From contig JAERSQ010000164.1 of NCBI GenBank assembly GCA_016845525.1, positions 1 through 45,745 on the forward strand: a stretch of DNA of 45,745 bases, read 5' to 3'. The stretch is from Pseudomonadota bacterium. Lineage in GTDB: Bacteria > Pseudomonadota > Gammaproteobacteria > Arenicellales > UBA868. The translations under genes were made by a program, and so were the position numbers. Below, piece after piece: positions 44,272 through 45,745 of this stretch; position 1 is the first letter of the stretch; the number at the start of each line of letters is the position of its first letter. The notes beneath the pieces are model-generated. The model was not told where the DNA came from. It made no database searches and saw nothing but the letters and a program-made list of their open reading frames with translations.

Positions 44272-45156
44272 TCAGGCGATACCCAATCTCTCCCGGGCCT
44301 GGTCCGCATCGCAAATCTGTCCTCCCAGATCACGGATGATGCGGACGGCCTTCTCGACGAGTTGTGCGTTGCTTGCGGGCACCCCTTTTTCAAGATACAG
44401 GTTGTCTTCAAGACCCACCCGAACGTTCCCACCGAGCAACATGGCCTGCGCCGCCATTGGCATCTGCGTCCGGCTGATGCCGAATCCTGACCAGAACGCG
44501 TCCCGCGGCAACTGACCCACCATCGCCGTCATTGTTGCGGAATCCGCACCGGCGCCCCACGGAATACCCAGGCATACCTGGTACATCGGCCTTCCCTTGA
44601 TCAACCCTTCCGACACCATCTGGTTGGCAAACCGCAAGTGACCCAAATCAAAGACTTCCATCTCGGGCTTGACGCCGATTTCCGCATAGCGCGCAGCCAT
44701 GGCCCGCAGCATATTGGGGGTTTGGATGTAGACGTAGTTGGCGTTGTCGAAGTTGATTGTGCCGCAATCCAGCGTCGCGATATCCGGGCGCAATAACTCC
44801 ACATGCGCCATGCGCTCTTCGGCACTGATGAGATCCGTTCCCTCTGCCGGGACCTCCGGATTCTCGTCATCAACGACCAAGTCCCCACCCATGCCCGCGG
44901 TCAGGTTAATCAGCACATTTCGGCCGCTGTTCCTGACAAGCTCCACAGTCTCTTTAAAAAGATTGATATCACGACTGCCTTTGCCGGTCTCGGGGTCACG
45001 AACATGCAGATGGACAATCGCTGCCCCGGCATCTGCCGCCTCAATTGCTGAGTTGGCGATCTGTTCGGGGGTAACCGGGATCGCCGGATGCTTATCCACC
45101 GTATCTCCCGCGCCCGTTACCGCGCAAGTCACGACTACATCGGTATTCATGGTCAT
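44272..45156 (-). CDS. BKACE family beta-keto acid cleavage enzyme (dehydrocarnitine type)
   Basis: The 294-residue TIM barrel (DUF849) has [20 protein letters not shown] at the start, [14 protein letters not shown] with the zinc-ligand HxH, and GHLRFANQM and GIPWGAG later. BKACE enzymes cleave beta-keto acids with acetyl-CoA. Beside a carnitine dehydrogenase, the likely substrate is 3-dehydrocarnitine, giving acetoacetate and betainyl-CoA, as for CdhC of Pseudomonas. AGGAGG lies 10 bases before the first ATG. Confidence 0.9.
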   Translation of the reverse strand: MTMNTDVVVTCAVTGAGDTVDKHPAIPVTPEQIANSAIEAADAGAAIVHLHVRDPETGKGSRDINLFKETVELVRNSGRNVLINLTAGMGGDLVVDDENPEVPAEGTDLISAEERMAHVELLRPDIATLDCGTINFDNANYVYIQTPNMLRAMAARYAEIGVKPEMEVFDLGHLRFANQMVSEGLIKGRPMYQVCLGIPWGAGADSATMTAMVGQLPRDAFWSGFGISRTQMPMAAQAMLLGGNVRVGLEDNLYLEKGVPASNAQLVEKAVRIIRDLGGQICDADQARERLGIA

Positions 45157-45225
45157 CTCTCGTGTTCCTCCTGAATTTAACTCGGTCTAACTGATTTAGT
45201 GATCAATGGTTTTGTTTTATGTTTG

Positions 45226-45745
45226 TTATCGGTCGGTTGCCATCGGCGGCCAGCCGTCTTCTTCGGGGGGATACCAGTGTTCTTTCAGCACTTTCTGAAT
45301 CTCCGCAAGACAGCGGTCGCGCCGACGCTCCATCTCATCAAAGGCCCGCGCACCGGACTCCACTTCGCAGCCGTCAACGATGCGTTCTTTCAGTTCATCG
45401 GTCAACTCCGGCGCCTTCATATGTGACCAGGGCAATTCCAATGCGGGGCCAAACTGCTCGATGGTATGGCGCATCCCACCCGGACCGCCGCCAAGATGCC
45501 AGGCAAGAAACGTTCCCATGAACGCCCATCGCAAGCCCGGACCCCCGGTGATGGCCGCGTCGATCTCTGCGACCGTAGCAACCCCCTGATCGATAAGATG
45601 CAGAGCTTCACGATAGAGGGATTCCTGCAGGCGGTCTGCGATATAGGCTTCGATCTCCCGACGAACATGCAGCGGCCGCATGCCAAGGGATCGGTAAAAC
45701 GCACCCGCTTGTGCAATAGCAGTCTGTGACGTCTGCTCACTTCCC
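45226..45745 (-). CDS. carnitine 3-dehydrogenase, C-terminal part (partial)
   Basis: The frame is open to the window edge, so the N-terminal NAD-binding domain is missing. The visible 172 residues are the C-terminal 3-hydroxyacyl-CoA dehydrogenase domain: REIEAYIADRLQESLYREAL, IDAAITGGPGLRWAFMG and FLAWHLGGGPGGM, the latter typical of L-carnitine dehydrogenase. It precedes BKACE by 69 bases on the same strand, so the two are probably one operon for carnitine oxidation. Confidence 0.88.
   Translation of the reverse strand, partial: GSEQTSQTAIAQAGAFYRSLGMRPLHVRREIEAYIADRLQESLYREALHLIDQGVATVAEIDAAITGGPGLRWAFMGTFLAWHLGGGPGGMRHTIEQFGPALELPWSHMKAPELTDELKERIVDGCEVESGARAFDEMERRRDRCLAEIQKVLKEHWYPPEEDGWPPMATDR

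Noticed and set aside
45181-45225. GATTTAGTGATCAA as a possible FNR site before BKACE
   Set aside because: Only the right half-site matches; the left half does not fit TTGAT.

Overview
The window looks like chromosomal DNA of a free-living gammaproteobacterium, probably aerobic to microaerobic. The evidence is a complete cbb3 cytochrome oxidase locus with an FNR-type regulator, HemN and CcoGHIS assembly factors, a TPP-riboswitch-controlled thiBPQ operon, upp and argB, and moderately GC-rich coding sequence. I cannot name the genus. No rRNA, tRNA, CRISPR array, transposase or integrase was seen.

Layout. 1-2966: end of an amidohydrolase, a dimethylglycine/sarcosine dehydrogenase-like flavoenzyme (minus strand), and a sulfide/persulfide detoxification operon (rhodanese plus persulfide dioxygenase-rhodanese). 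That operon sits behind a strong sigma70-type promoter overlapped by an AT-rich inverted repeat. 2993-8046: a membrane-anchored spermidine-synthase-like protein, an exported SCP2-like protein, a UMF1-type MFS transporter and a radical SAM/SPASM-like enzyme. 8194-19916: cbb3 oxidase locus, with ccoI reading left and ccoN-O-Q-P, a small membrane gene, ccoG-ccoH, a SafE/DsbD-like gene and fnr reading right, then hemN (minus) and ccoS (plus). A perfect FNR box lies between ccoI and ccoN at class II spacing from a candidate -10. A large stem-loop precedes ccoS.

19935-25413: household and envelope genes (glycerophosphodiester phosphodiesterase, polyprenyl-phosphate-mannose synthase, a GT87-type membrane glycosyltransferase, a DUF3096-like small protein, a TerB-like protein behind a second perfect FNR box, a small exported protein, upp, and a NadR-like kinase). 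25449-28945: promoter, TPP riboswitch, Shine-Dalgarno-sequestering hairpin and thiBPQ. 28977-31171: exported glutathione peroxidase, HAD phosphatase and an orphan ABC ATPase.

31172-32940 is an AT-rich insert carrying a sulfotransferase fused to four tandem 'HYL..G' repeats. 32978-36039: amidase, argB, and hsp20 with its own terminator and a candidate heat-shock promoter.

36151-45745 is an accessory catabolic region. It holds a DAO-type flavoenzyme, MmgE/PrpD, enoyl-CoA hydratase, a carboxymuconolactone decarboxylase-like protein, an alpha/beta hydrolase, a divergent RidA-ALDH-LLM monooxygenase set, and a BKACE/carnitine-dehydrogenase pair. The hydrolase/CMD and RidA/ALDH/LLM block resembles the logic of Rut and aminomuconate pathways without matching either, and is the best candidate for an undescribed catabolic route. 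The BKACE/carnitine-dehydrogenase pair points to carnitine-to-glycine-betaine breakdown, which the sarcosine-type flavoenzymes could extend.
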